Assembly: GCA_019420265.1 (NCBI GenBank)
Contig: JAHZHM010000229.1
Coordinates: 1,934 to 13,712, forward strand
Length of the DNA: 11,779 nucleotides
Source of the DNA: Clostridiales bacterium
GTDB lineage: Bacteria; Bacillota; Clostridia; Christensenellales; Christensenellaceae
Direction of reading: 5' to 3'
The notes beneath the pieces are model-generated. The model did not search any database and was not told the DNA's origin. It was given only the letters and a program-made list of their open reading frames with translations. The position numbers and the translations under genes were made by a program. Below are positions 1 through 7,930 of this stretch, piece by piece (position 1 is the stretch's first letter; each line of letters begins with the position of its first letter).

Positions 1-252
1 CGGCCCCAGATGCAAAAAGAAGGTTTTCACGCGATACCAGCCGCGCAGATAGGCCGCGTTCTCCTTCTGCCTGGCATAGATATTGCGGGAGAGCATCCGC
101 CAGATGGCAAAAACAAAAATGGCCAGCGCGAACAGCGAAAAAAACGGCACAAACATCGAGACGATATTGAGCCCAATGCCCAGGCACATCAAAAAAAGCG
201 TCAGCGCATCGCTGCCGTAGCGCCCCTGCATAAACCGACGAATCGCATCCAT
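1..252 (-). CDS. Small two-helix membrane protein, N-terminal 84 residues (runs off the left edge)
   Basis: Reading the minus strand from an ATG at 252, the frame stays open for all 84 codons to base 1, so the 3' end lies outside the window. A strong ribosome binding site, GGAGGAAAAGAGG, sits just before the ATG. The protein starts with a short basic segment (MDAIRRFMQGRYGSDAL). About residues 17-52 form two adjacent hydrophobic helices joined by VPFF, followed by a charged stretch with SRNIYARQKENAAYLRGWYR. From memory this pattern (MxGRYGxDxL, two helices, then FRxxSRNxxxRxxEN) resembles a clostridial family of about 120-150 aa whose C-terminus is a zinc ribbon, but that part is not visible here. 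The role is unknown. It lies 91 bp downstream of the MBL-fold hydrolase and probably has its own promoter. The reading frame is secure; the family link is tentative. Confidence 0.8.
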   Translation of the reverse strand, partial: MDAIRRFMQGRYGSDALTLFLMCLGIGLNIVSMFVPFFSLFALAIFVFAIWRMLSRNIYARQKENAAYLRGWYRVKTFFLHLGP

Positions 253-305
253 TCCTCTTTTCCTCCTCTGGCCGCTCTAAAAATTGCACCACAAGCAAGC
301 CTACT

Positions 306-334
306 ATTTTATCTTATCCCAAAGATATGAACAA
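306..334 (-). promoter_or_regulatory. Possible promoter of the left-edge membrane gene
   Basis: The 91-bp gap between the hydrolase stop and the membrane-protein start is AT-rich on the minus strand. TAAAAT (306-311) lies 17 bp from a poor -35, TTGTTC (329-334). An overlapping alternative is TAAGAT (311-316) with TTGCTT (334-339), also 17 bp apart. Both -35 boxes match the consensus only in TTG, so this is a weak assignment. No convincing terminator follows the hydrolase, so read-through from the addBA operon is also possible. Confidence 0.3.
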
Positions 335-343
335 AGCAAAAAC

Positions 344-1063
344 TCAGCATGAAATTTCCAAAACATCCCCAGCAAATCGCGGCGCCCAGACCTGCACCGT
401 GCCCTGCATTTTCTGCGCGAACCGCCGCGGCGCATCAAATTCCTGCCCAAAGTGCATCGGGATAAACAGCCCCGAAGGGATTCGATGCAGAAATTCCAGA
501 GCGCCGTCGTCCAGCAGCGTACCCAGCCGGGGGTCGACCGGGAAAAAGGCGATATCTGCCCGGGGCATCTGGGGGGCAATCTCCTCCAGCGCCTGGCTGA
601 ACGCCTGCCTGGCCTCCGCTTCCTCCGCCGGGGTGTTTTCCCCTGCCCAGTGCCAGCAGTTCAGATCCCCGGCATGGAAAATCGTCTTTCCAAACGCCTC
701 AACCTGAAAAGAGATGCCAATATCTGTGGAGGGATGGGCGACGACGCGCAGCGTTTCATCCGCAAATTCCTGGCCGCAGGCGAGTTTTTGTGCCAAAATG
801 CCCCGGGGCACGGCAATTTCGCAATCCAGCAAATAGGTTACATTTGGGCCTACCCAATCGAAAATCTTGGGATTGAAATGATCCGCATGGCTATGGCTGA
901 CGAAGACATACGCCTTCTTGTATTTTTGCACCTCCTGCCGGGAGAGAAAGCCCTCCTCCGGCGTGCCTTGGCCGTGCTCCGGGAACTTCCAGCAATCGAA
1001 TACCAGAAGCACGCCGCCCTGCTCCAGCGCAAACCCACTGTGATCGAGATACCTGATTTTCAT
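344..1063 (-). CDS. MBL-fold (metallo-beta-lactamase superfamily) metal-dependent hydrolase
   Basis: A 239-aa protein with the binuclear metal site of the metallo-beta-lactamase fold. The HxHxDH motif is HSHADH at residues 57-62. Further likely ligands are the FHAGD segment (H130, D133) and the C-terminal IPMHF (H204). It also has an N-terminal DHSGF, as in UlaG-like proteins, and FFPVDPRLG near residue 173. By recall it matches a widespread clostridial family of small cytoplasmic MBL hydrolases with the GDLNxWHW signature (residues 132-139). The substrate is not known and cannot be read from the sequence. The start is well supported: AGGAGGG lies 4 bp upstream, and its first bases overlap the addA stop codon (TAG), so the gene is almost certainly in the addBA transcript, 9 bp after addA. 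A link to DNA repair is only suggested by this position. The family is secure; the function is not. Confidence 0.9.
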   Translation of the reverse strand: MKIRYLDHSGFALEQGGVLLVFDCWKFPEHGQGTPEEGFLSRQEVQKYKKAYVFVSHSHADHFNPKIFDWVGPNVTYLLDCEIAVPRGILAQKLACGQEFADETLRVVAHPSTDIGISFQVEAFGKTIFHAGDLNCWHWAGENTPAEEAEARQAFSQALEEIAPQMPRADIAFFPVDPRLGTLLDDGALEFLHRIPSGLFIPMHFGQEFDAPRRFAQKMQGTVQVWAPRFAGDVLEISC

Positions 1064-1072
1064 AAAACCCTC

Positions 1073-4000
1073 CTAATACATTTGCAGCGCGGTATGCGCC
1101 CGCAGCAGATACAGATAGCTCTCGGCCACGGGCTTGCCCGTGATGCGCGTGAGCGCCTTGCGGTAGAGGCTGATCTGCGTCTGATAGGCGCTGGCCAGGG
1201 CGATGAGCCGGCTTTCCTCGGCCATGTTGGATTTATAGTCCACCAAAATCCACTTGCCCTGCTCTTCAAAGACCAGGTCAATGATGCCCTGCACCATAAT
1301 TTTCTCCTGGCTGTCCGCGATGCCCACCTCCTCTGCCGTTACCGCAAGGCTGAAGGGGATTTCCCGCAGGACATTCTTGGAGGCCCGGGCGCGATAGGCG
1401 AGTTCGCTGGTCAGAAAGCTCAAAATCTGCGGGAAAAAGCCGCGCAGACGGGCGGCCTCCTGCTCGGTTAAGATGAGCTGGCGCACCATGCGCTGCGCCT
1501 CCTCTTCCAGCCCTTGCTGGCTTTTGCAGGCGAAATCCACATGCTGCAAAAACAGATGCGCCAGCGTCCCCAGCTCTGCGCCGCCATCCGCGCCGCTGTC
1601 CGCCGCATGATAGGCCGGGCGCACCTCGCCCTCGGCATCGTCCATGGCGCGCAGCGTGCTCACGCCGATTTTGACCGGAATGCGCTCGGCTTCATAGCGC
1701 AAAAACGGGCGATAGGGCTGTTGGCCCGCCGAAAGCAGGCAAGCCTTGAGATCGAACGGCTCCTCCTGCCTGCCCTGCCCGGCTGCCCCGCCGCAAATGC
1801 GATGCGCAATCTCTATCTTCTCCCGGGCCGGGCGCACCCCCTGATACCAATCTGCCATGCAGGGCAGCGGCAGCAGTGCCGAGAGCGCCCATTCCAGCGG
1901 ACTATTTTGCGCCATCAGGTCGTACCACGCGAAATCCTGGCTGAGCTTTGCAAACAGCTCCTGGCTCTTTTTGACGACGCCCGAGAGAATCAGCCGCTCC
2001 TTTGCCCGGGTCAGCGCGACATAGAGCACGCGCAGCTCCTCGCTTTTGAGCTCTTTGCTCATGACGTAGGTGAAGAGCGCGCGCGTCAGAGAAGGGCGGG
2101 TGGTGCGGCGCTCGGCGCTGATGAGATCCGAGGCGATGCCCAGGCTGGAATGCAGCAGAATGCTCTGGCTGAAATCCTGCCGAGAGAATTTGCTATCCAT
2201 GCGCGCCAGAATGACCACGGGAAATTCCAGCCCCTTGCTCTTATGCACGCTCATGATGCGCACGCATCCGCCCCGGTCTCCGGCTTGGCGGAACTCGGAA
2301 TACGCCCCTTTGCTCTGATAGACCTCTTCCAGCTGCACCACCAGGCCATAGAGCGTCCGCTGCTGCTGTGCATAGGAAAGGCAGCGGGCAAAAAACTGGT
2401 CGAACGCCTCTTTTTTCTTTGCGCCGCCGGGCAGCGCCGCCAGATGCGCGGCATAATCCGTCTCGTTTTTGAGCAGTGTCAGAAAGGCGGGCAGCGGCAA
2501 GCCTCTGGAAAGCAGCCGCCACCTGTGGATTTTCTCCAGAAAAGCGGCGCACTTTTCGCCCAGCGCATCCGCATACCCGGCATACGCCGCAAACGCTTCA
2601 TAAAAGCAGTGCGCTCGGTCTGCCTGGCGGATGAGGGCCAGCTCGCGCTCATCGAACCCGCCGATATGGCTCTTCATCACCGAGAGCAGCGCAATATCCG
2701 AGCCAAAGCTATCCACCACTTTAAGCAGATTGACGAACACTTCCACGCCCACAAACCGGGTAAACCGGCCGTCCGGCGTCTCGGAGGCGATGCCGTAATC
2801 CGCAAAAACTTCTGCGAAAATCTGGCTGCTGATTCTGGTTTTGCGCAGCAGCACGCAGATATCCGAAGGCGCATAACGCCTCTGGCCCTGCGCATCCCGT
2901 TCCTCCAGCAGCTGTAAAATGCGCTGGGCGATGGTATGCGCTTCCCGCTCCGCCGCGCCGATGTCTTCCTCTTCCCCGGCGGTGCCCAAATCCGTCAGCA
3001 GCAGCTCCATGCCGCCGCCCTGCTCGCGCTTTGCGATGAGCTGCTCCTGCTCGGTATACTCAATTTCCCCCAGCTGTTTGCTCATCAGCCGGCGCATCAT
3101 ATAGTTGATGGGCGCGATGACGCCGGGCGCGCTTCTGAAATTCTCGTTCATGCGGACGACCTGCTGGTTTTCCGCCTTGCCCTCGAACTGCTGGGTCTTT
3201 TCCAGAAAAATCATCGGGTCTGCCAGGCGGAAGCGATAGATGCTCTGCTTGATGTCGCCCACCATAAAGCGGTTATCCTCTTTGCTGATCCGGGAAATCA
3301 GCGCTTCCTGGACGGGGTTGGTATCCTGGTATTCATCCATGAAGATATAGTCATACCGCCCGGCATAGCGCGCGGCGGCTTCGTCCTCTTCCAGCAGGCG
3401 GTAGGCAAAGGCGATGAGATCGTCATAGTCCAGCAGATGCGCCTCCCGCTTGAGGGCGGCATAGCTCTGCTCGAAGCGCACCAGCACCCGGTGCAGCGCC
3501 TGCGCCAGCTCCCGCTGATAGGCATTTTCCTCCCGCAGCAACGGCAATGCCTCGGCGGGCAGGGCGCGTTTGAGCGCGCCAAGCTCCTCTCTGGCCTCCC
3601 GCTTGAGCTCCCGCAGCAGCTCTTTCCCCTCGCCAGCCGGGTTCTTCCGCTCCAGCGCGGAAATTTTAAAAGAGGCTATCTGCTCGCCAAAGGCTGTGAA
3701 ATCCCGCTCCAGAAGCGCCAAAAGCGCTTGGGCCTGCTCCAGCTCCCGCTGGTTGTTTTGCGATTGCTTTTCGCAGAATTCATAGTGCGCCTCCAAATCC
3801 TGCCCCCGCTGCAGCAGTGCGCAAAGACGGCGCATGCCTACCTGGCATTTCTCCTGCAAAATCGCCAGCAGCCCCTGCTCATCAAAGCGCTGAGAAACCG
3901 CTTCCAGCCAGTCCAGCCGTTCGGGGCGGCTGGTGCAGAAGGAATAGACCTGCAGCAGCATTTCCTTTAGGCGATCGTCCGTCCGCCCGGAATAGCGATC

Positions 4001-4468
4001 CCGCAGCGAGAGGAACTGGGCATCTTCCTGCTCATAAAGCTCGGAAAAGACCTGCTCCAGCGCCTTTTCCGCCAAGACATCGCACTCCTCCTGCCCGCCC
4101 ACGCGCATCCGCTGGGGCAAGCCCAGCGCCAGAAAGTTTTCCCGGATGATCCGCGCCGCAAAGCTATGAATCGTGCAAATATCCGCAACCTGCACATACT
4201 CCGCCTGCGCCTCCAGGCGGAATTCCCCCAGCTCCTCCGCCCGGGAAGAGAGCTCCCGGCGAATGCGATCCCGCATTTCCGTGGCGGCCAGGTTGGTGTA
4301 GGTTACGATGAGCATGCGGCGAATATCCGCGCCTTCCTCAACCAGGGAGACGATGCGCCGCGCCAAAACGCTGGTTTTTCCGCTGCCCGCCGCCGCAGAG
4401 ACGAGCAAATTCCCGCCCCGGCTCTCAACAGCCTGCCGTTGGCGGCTGGTCAGCTCCATCTTCGCCAC
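1073..4468 (-). CDS. addA: ATP-dependent helicase/nuclease subunit AddA
   Basis: A 1131-aa UvrD-type helicase fused to a RecB-family nuclease; B. subtilis AddA is about 1230 aa. With AddB it unwinds and degrades broken DNA ends to give 3' tails for RecA. The superfamily 1 motifs are in order: Q-motif SRQRQAV (8-14), Walker A AAAGSGKT (25-32), TIHSF (99-103), Walker B DEYQD (378-382), VGDIKQSIYRFR (403-414), NENFRS (441-446), VHKSKGLEFP (741-750) and YVALTRAKE (816-824). The C-terminal nuclease has H971, E1036, GIIDLVF (D1064) and VDYKSN (D1077, K1079), so both activities look intact. The start is a GTG at 4468: AGGAGGGG lies just upstream at good spacing, whereas the ATG three codons in has none so well placed. 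The gene begins inside the addB 3' end, a 44-bp overlap that implies translational coupling. Confidence 0.97.
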   Translation of the reverse strand: MAKMELTSRQRQAVESRGGNLLVSAAAGSGKTSVLARRIVSLVEEGADIRRMLIVTYTNLAATEMRDRIRRELSSRAEELGEFRLEAQAEYVQVADICTIHSFAARIIRENFLALGLPQRMRVGGQEECDVLAEKALEQVFSELYEQEDAQFLSLRDRYSGRTDDRLKEMLLQVYSFCTSRPERLDWLEAVSQRFDEQGLLAILQEKCQVGMRRLCALLQRGQDLEAHYEFCEKQSQNNQRELEQAQALLALLERDFTAFGEQIASFKISALERKNPAGEGKELLRELKREAREELGALKRALPAEALPLLREENAYQRELAQALHRVLVRFEQSYAALKREAHLLDYDDLIAFAYRLLEEDEAAARYAGRYDYIFMDEYQDTNPVQEALISRISKEDNRFMVGDIKQSIYRFRLADPMIFLEKTQQFEGKAENQQVVRMNENFRSAPGVIAPINYMMRRLMSKQLGEIEYTEQEQLIAKREQGGGMELLLTDLGTAGEEEDIGAAEREAHTIAQRILQLLEERDAQGQRRYAPSDICVLLRKTRISSQIFAEVFADYGIASETPDGRFTRFVGVEVFVNLLKVVDSFGSDIALLSVMKSHIGGFDERELALIRQADRAHCFYEAFAAYAGYADALGEKCAAFLEKIHRWRLLSRGLPLPAFLTLLKNETDYAAHLAALPGGAKKKEAFDQFFARCLSYAQQQRTLYGLVVQLEEVYQSKGAYSEFRQAGDRGGCVRIMSVHKSKGLEFPVVILARMDSKFSRQDFSQSILLHSSLGIASDLISAERRTTRPSLTRALFTYVMSKELKSEELRVLYVALTRAKERLILSGVVKKSQELFAKLSQDFAWYDLMAQNSPLEWALSALLPLPCMADWYQGVRPAREKIEIAHRICGGAAGQGRQEEPFDLKACLLSAGQQPYRPFLRYEAERIPVKIGVSTLRAMDDAEGEVRPAYHAADSGADGGAELGTLAHLFLQHVDFACKSQQGLEEEAQRMVRQLILTEQEAARLRGFFPQILSFLTSELAYRARASKNVLREIPFSLAVTAEEVGIADSQEKIMVQGIIDLVFEEQGKWILVDYKSNMAEESRLIALASAYQTQISLYRKALTRITGKPVAESYLYLLRAHTALQMY

Positions 4469-7400
4469 TTTCCCCTCCTATCTCGCGAAAGAAACGCGCC
4501 TTATCCATCTTCTGCTTTTGCCGCACCTGGTTTCCCCGGTATAATTCATCAAACCCGCAGACGGCATGATAATCACAATATCGGCAGGGCAGGTTTTCGC
4601 CGTCTGCCACCGGGCAGAGCGAAAGCTCTCCTTCGCTCATCTCGGCCGCCGCCTGCAAAATCATGTTTTTCGTATAGTCAAAGAGCGCGTGCATCTGCTC
4701 TTTGCTGAAGGTGTTTTCCCCGTCTGCCAGGCCATCCGCCTTGATTCTCAGATTCATGCTCTGTTCCTGGCCGGAAAAGGACTGCGCCACCGAATCCTCC
4801 GCCAAAATAAAGCCGTTCATCTTGAATTTGGAAAGGCGGCTCTGTTCATCGGCATCCTCCAGGATATAGGGCAGCTTAATCTCGAAATAAAACCCGCCCG
4901 CCGGGAAGACCTCCCTGCCATGGGCGCGGTAGTAGTTTTCCACCGCCATCAGATACACGAGCAGCTGCAAATTCAGGCCGTAGTAGACATCCGTCAGGCT
5001 GAATTTTTTCGCACCGGTTTTGTAATCCACTACGCGCACATACGCCTGGCCATCCGAAACCGCTTCATCCACCCGGTCGATGCGCCCGCGCAGGGTCAGC
5101 CGGCCATACGGCGTGGGCAGCGAGAAAATATCCCCGCCAAAGCCCGCTTCGCTGGCCGCCACGCGCACGCCGCTCCCTGCCAGCTGGCTGCGCACAGCCC
5201 TGGCCGCCATCGCCGCCTCTTCCCGCAGCCGCTTCTCGCTGAAGGCAAAGCGCTTTTCGCGGAAAATGCCGCGGTTGTGCTCCTCCATGCGCTTTTCTGC
5301 CGCGCTGTCTACCACTTCCTGCAAAACGGCGTCGTCTATCTCCGCCCAGGAGAGCTTGCGCTCGGCCAGTTCCTGCGCAAAGCCATCCATCAAATCGTGG
5401 ACATACGTCCCCGCGCTGCCCGCATCCTCCTCAAATTCGCGGATTTTCTCCGGCCGAATGCCGTATTCCATAAAATGCCGGTAGGAGCACTCGAAATAGC
5501 GCTCCATCCGGGAGACGCTGGCCGCCGGCGGGCCATACAGCCCCCGGGCGACTGCCCTGCCCAAGTTTGCCGGCGTGTTATCGAACTGCACGCTGGGCAG
5601 CAGCTCTGCCAGTTTTTTCTTTTCCTCCCCGATATACGCCGAAAGCAGCTCGCTGCCCTGCTGCTGCCCATCCGCCAGGGCGCGCAATTCAGATGCCAGG
5701 TTATCGTAAGAAGCCTGCGCCGAGCGCAGCGGCCGGCTCTCGGCCTGCTCCTCCTCCAGCGCCGGAAAGAGCCGATGCAGGCGGTGCACCAAATAGGAGG
5801 GCGGGGCATCCTCCCGGTGATAGCAGAGCACCAGGCGCTCGCCCGCGGCAAAGCCCCGGCGCAGGTAGGCCTTTTGGTCGTCGAACTCCATTTTATTCGG
5901 GAATGCCGGCAGTTCTTTGCGCAGCTCGGCAATTTCATAGTCGTTGATGAGGCCGGCGCCATCCGGCGTCAGCGGCAGGCTGCCCTCGTTTGCCCCCAGC
6001 ACGATCACCAGCTTTTTGCGCTCGAAAATGCTGTGGGTGATGTCCCCCAGGCTGACTTCATCCGTCGCCGGCGGGATGATGGAAATCTGCGCGGCCTCAA
6101 AGCCCGCCTCCAAAACCTGCCGCAGTTCCCCGGCATCCATCTGTTCGCCCAGCGCCAGTGCCTGGCCAATCAGGGCGCACATGGCTTCGTAAACCTGCCG
6201 CAGATAGCGGCCTTCGGCCAAAAAGCCCAGCTGCTCCAGCTCTTCCGCCTGTCCTTCCAGCTTTGGGCCAAGGCCAATCTGTTCCAAATATTCCAGCAGC
6301 AGCGCCGCAATATTCTCCTGCTCTGCGCGCCGCTCCAGCTCCAAAAGCGGCCCGAACGCGCGCTGGCGCAGCGCCTCTATCTCCTCGCCGCCTTTTTTGA
6401 AGCCGCGCCGAAAGGCATAGCCCCGAAGGCCATATTCCCGGGCATGGCGCACCAGCGCCGTCTCCTCCCGCTCATCGCAGAGAAAACCGCATTTCAAATG
6501 CCGCAGCACATCCGCCAGCCGCCATCTGCGGGCCAGAATATCCAGCGCAGAGAGGGCAAATTCCGCCGCACTGCTCTCAAGCAGTGCCCGTTTGCTCTCT
6601 AAAAAGAAAGGGATGCCCGCCCGGGCGAATACATCCCGCACGGCTGCCTCATATTCCCCCATGCTGCCCGCCAAAATTGCGATTTCCCGCATTTTCCCGC
6701 CCTGCTCGCAGGTATGCTCTAAAATGCGCTGCGCGGCATATTCCACTTCCTTTTGCCTATTTGCTGCGCAGACAATCTCTACCGCCTCCGGCTTTTTTTC
6801 ATACTGCTCTGACGGATAGGCATAGAGGTTTTTCTGCAAAAACCCAATTTCCCCGGAAGGGCTGGCTTGAAACTCTCGCAAAACCGGGGCAATTCCCTGG
6901 GAGCGCGCCAAAGCTTCCAAGCGCTTGACGCACTGCCACTGTTTTTGCAGAACGCCGTCGTCTGCCGCCTCCATGAGCAATTTCAGGCTGGCCGCGCTTT
7001 GGGCCAGGGCCACGATGCTCTTCATGCGCAGAGCGGGCAGAATATCGAACCCAAAGATGATGATATCCCGTTTTTGCAGATAGGCCGAGCCGGCAAATTT
7101 ACCCTGCACCAGCTTTTCCTGGTCTCTTCCATCCATCATGCTGCCGCCCGAAAGCGCCAGCATCTGTTCAAAAATATCCGCGACATCCAGCAGCTTGTCC
7201 GCCGTGGAGGTTTGCTGCCCTTCTGCCAGAGCCCGCAGCTGTTCCGGGAAAATTTCCTCGCTCTTGAGGGCGGAAACCAACTCGCCCACCCGCTGATGCA
7301 GCCGCTCATCCTCTATGTTCAGCGCCCGCAGCCCCTGTGCCTGCCGCATGGCCCGCTTGGCCAGCATGGCAACACCTGCGCCATCCAGCGCGGGCAGGAC

Positions 7401-7631
7401 GCGGCCGCCCTCCAGCTCCAGCATGCGGGAAGTCAGCTTCTCAAAGCTCATCACTTCCAGCTCCAAAAACCCCTGGACGCCGCACTCTCTCAAAATGCCG
7501 GATTCCACCAGAAAGCTGGCCTGGGCAGGCACGAGAATCAGCGTTGGCCGATTTTGCCTTAGTGCCTGGCCTGCCATGCGATAGAGCTGCGCCTGCAGCG
7601 CATGATAGTGGCTTGAATAAATAATCTCCAT
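4425..7631 (-). CDS. addB: ATP-dependent nuclease subunit AddB (RexB-like, no Walker A)
   Basis: A 1068-aa partner of AddA carrying the second nuclease and an iron-sulfur cluster. The four cluster cysteines are C715 (FECSYRHF) and C1016, C1019, C1025 (C-x2-C-x5-C), split around the nuclease as in known AddB. The nuclease has GTYVHDL (H745), E828, GRIDRVD (D852) and VVDYKTG (D869, K871). The middle holds an inactive helicase-like region, for example the KLVIVLGANEGSLP segment (540-553). The N-terminus, where most AddB proteins have a GRxGSGKT loop, reads MEIIYSSHYHALQAQLYR and has no Walker A. Together with the shorter length (B. subtilis AddB is about 1166 aa), this resembles the streptococcal/lactobacillal RexB form. 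The ATG at 7631 has GGAGGAG just upstream. It is first in the addB-addA-MBL operon. Its leader contains part of the tandem repeat described separately. Confidence 0.95.
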   Translation of the reverse strand: MEIIYSSHYHALQAQLYRMAGQALRQNRPTLILVPAQASFLVESGILRECGVQGFLELEVMSFEKLTSRMLELEGGRVLPALDGAGVAMLAKRAMRQAQGLRALNIEDERLHQRVGELVSALKSEEIFPEQLRALAEGQQTSTADKLLDVADIFEQMLALSGGSMMDGRDQEKLVQGKFAGSAYLQKRDIIIFGFDILPALRMKSIVALAQSAASLKLLMEAADDGVLQKQWQCVKRLEALARSQGIAPVLREFQASPSGEIGFLQKNLYAYPSEQYEKKPEAVEIVCAANRQKEVEYAAQRILEHTCEQGGKMREIAILAGSMGEYEAAVRDVFARAGIPFFLESKRALLESSAAEFALSALDILARRWRLADVLRHLKCGFLCDEREETALVRHAREYGLRGYAFRRGFKKGGEEIEALRQRAFGPLLELERRAEQENIAALLLEYLEQIGLGPKLEGQAEELEQLGFLAEGRYLRQVYEAMCALIGQALALGEQMDAGELRQVLEAGFEAAQISIIPPATDEVSLGDITHSIFERKKLVIVLGANEGSLPLTPDGAGLINDYEIAELRKELPAFPNKMEFDDQKAYLRRGFAAGERLVLCYHREDAPPSYLVHRLHRLFPALEEEQAESRPLRSAQASYDNLASELRALADGQQQGSELLSAYIGEEKKKLAELLPSVQFDNTPANLGRAVARGLYGPPAASVSRMERYFECSYRHFMEYGIRPEKIREFEEDAGSAGTYVHDLMDGFAQELAERKLSWAEIDDAVLQEVVDSAAEKRMEEHNRGIFREKRFAFSEKRLREEAAMAARAVRSQLAGSGVRVAASEAGFGGDIFSLPTPYGRLTLRGRIDRVDEAVSDGQAYVRVVDYKTGAKKFSLTDVYYGLNLQLLVYLMAVENYYRAHGREVFPAGGFYFEIKLPYILEDADEQSRLSKFKMNGFILAEDSVAQSFSGQEQSMNLRIKADGLADGENTFSKEQMHALFDYTKNMILQAAAEMSEGELSLCPVADGENLPCRYCDYHAVCGFDELYRGNQVRQKQKMDKARFFREIGGESGEDGADQPPTAGC

Positions 7632-7661
7632 AAGCTCCTCCGGTGGCTCTATGACAGCGAA

Positions 7662-7755
7662 TCATTCGTGTGCGTCGTGCGGCGATGGCAGCCGCGAATG
7701 CCCAGGTCTTAGAAGGGCTTTGCCTTTCCGCCTAGGTCGTGCGTTCATTATACCA
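7662..7755 (-). repeat. Tandem structured repeat, copy 1 (proximal to addB)
   Basis: This copy matches copy 2 over the whole unit. By eye roughly 85% of aligned positions agree from gcgtcgtgcg (7672) to the end, and the last 16 bases of the core, tcgtgcgttcattata, are identical. It carries two hairpins. One has the outer stem cattcg/cgaatg (7663-7668 with 7695-7700) around a GC-rich centre. The other is gaagggc-ttt-gcctttc (about 7712-7728). The heptamer tcgtgcg occurs twice in the unit (7675 and 7737). Strand is given as minus because the TATAAT box at its right end faces addB; the sense of any RNA is not settled. Confidence 0.8.
7747..7755 (-). promoter_or_regulatory. Extended -10 promoter, likely for addB-addA-MBL
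   Basis: On the minus strand this reads TGGTATAAT, a perfect -10 hexamer with the TGn extension. The predicted transcription start is an A near 7740, giving an addB leader of about 109 nt that includes most of repeat copy 1. There is no recognisable -35 at 17 bp, which is common for extended -10 promoters. Confidence 0.6.
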
Positions 7756-7757
7756 TG

Positions 7758-7855
7758 TCATCGGCGCGCGTCGTGCGACGATGGTAGCCGTCAATGACGC
7801 CCAGGCCTCGAAAGGGCTCTTGCCCTTTCGCTTAGGTCGTGCGTTCATTATACAA
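7758..7855 (-). repeat. Tandem structured repeat, copy 2 (distal)
   Basis: The second unit is offset from the first by 96 bp at the left end of the core and exactly 100 bp at the right end, owing to a 3-base and a 1-base indel. Its hairpins are stronger: cgaaagggc-tctt-gccctttcg is a perfect 9-bp stem, and gtcat/atgac (7757-7761 with 7794-7798) plus cggc/gccg enclose cgtc-gtgc-gacg. The outer-stem sequence differs from copy 1, yet pairing is kept in both. It also ends with a left-facing TATAAT. The origin is unknown; candidates are a duplicated leader or small RNA, or a dispersed intergenic repeat. Confidence 0.8.
7847..7852 (-). promoter_or_regulatory. Second TATAAT box, in repeat copy 2
   Basis: The equivalent box in the distal copy reads TTGTATAAT on the minus strand. 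The hexamer is perfect but the TGn extension is lost and no good -35 is seen, so it may be weaker. If used, transcription would start near 7840 and run through both units into addB. Confidence 0.4.
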
Positions 7856-7930
7856 TAAAACCGGCCCAAAGGCACGGAATTTTTATCCCGCGCGGGCTCT
7901 GCCAGCATTTGCCAGATATTATATAAAAAG

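Noticed and set aside
10..330. A 106-codon plus-strand ORF at the left edge
   Set aside because: It is antisense to the open minus-strand frame with GGAGGAAAAGAGG and two clear membrane helices; its own translation has no such pattern.
1514..2917. A 467-codon plus-strand frame opposite addA, and similar long frames at 452-1471 and 2936-3970
   Set aside because: Same mirror effect: the minus-strand frames carry all helicase motifs, and the plus-strand translations are low-complexity, rich in Arg, Ala, His and Gln without domains.
4566..6602. A 678-codon open frame on the plus strand opposite addB
   Set aside because: It is antisense to an unmistakable AddB, lacks recognisable domains and a ribosome binding site, and long antisense frames are expected in GC-rich genes with biased third positions.
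7662..7855. CRISPR array or inverted-repeat transposon (MITE)
   Set aside because: Only two long units with no spacer pattern, and no matching terminal inverted repeats or target-site duplication around the pair.
7887..7896. Palindrome cccgcgcggg as an operator
   Set aside because: Ten bases of pure GC palindrome can arise by chance in this composition, and no promoter box is placed around it.
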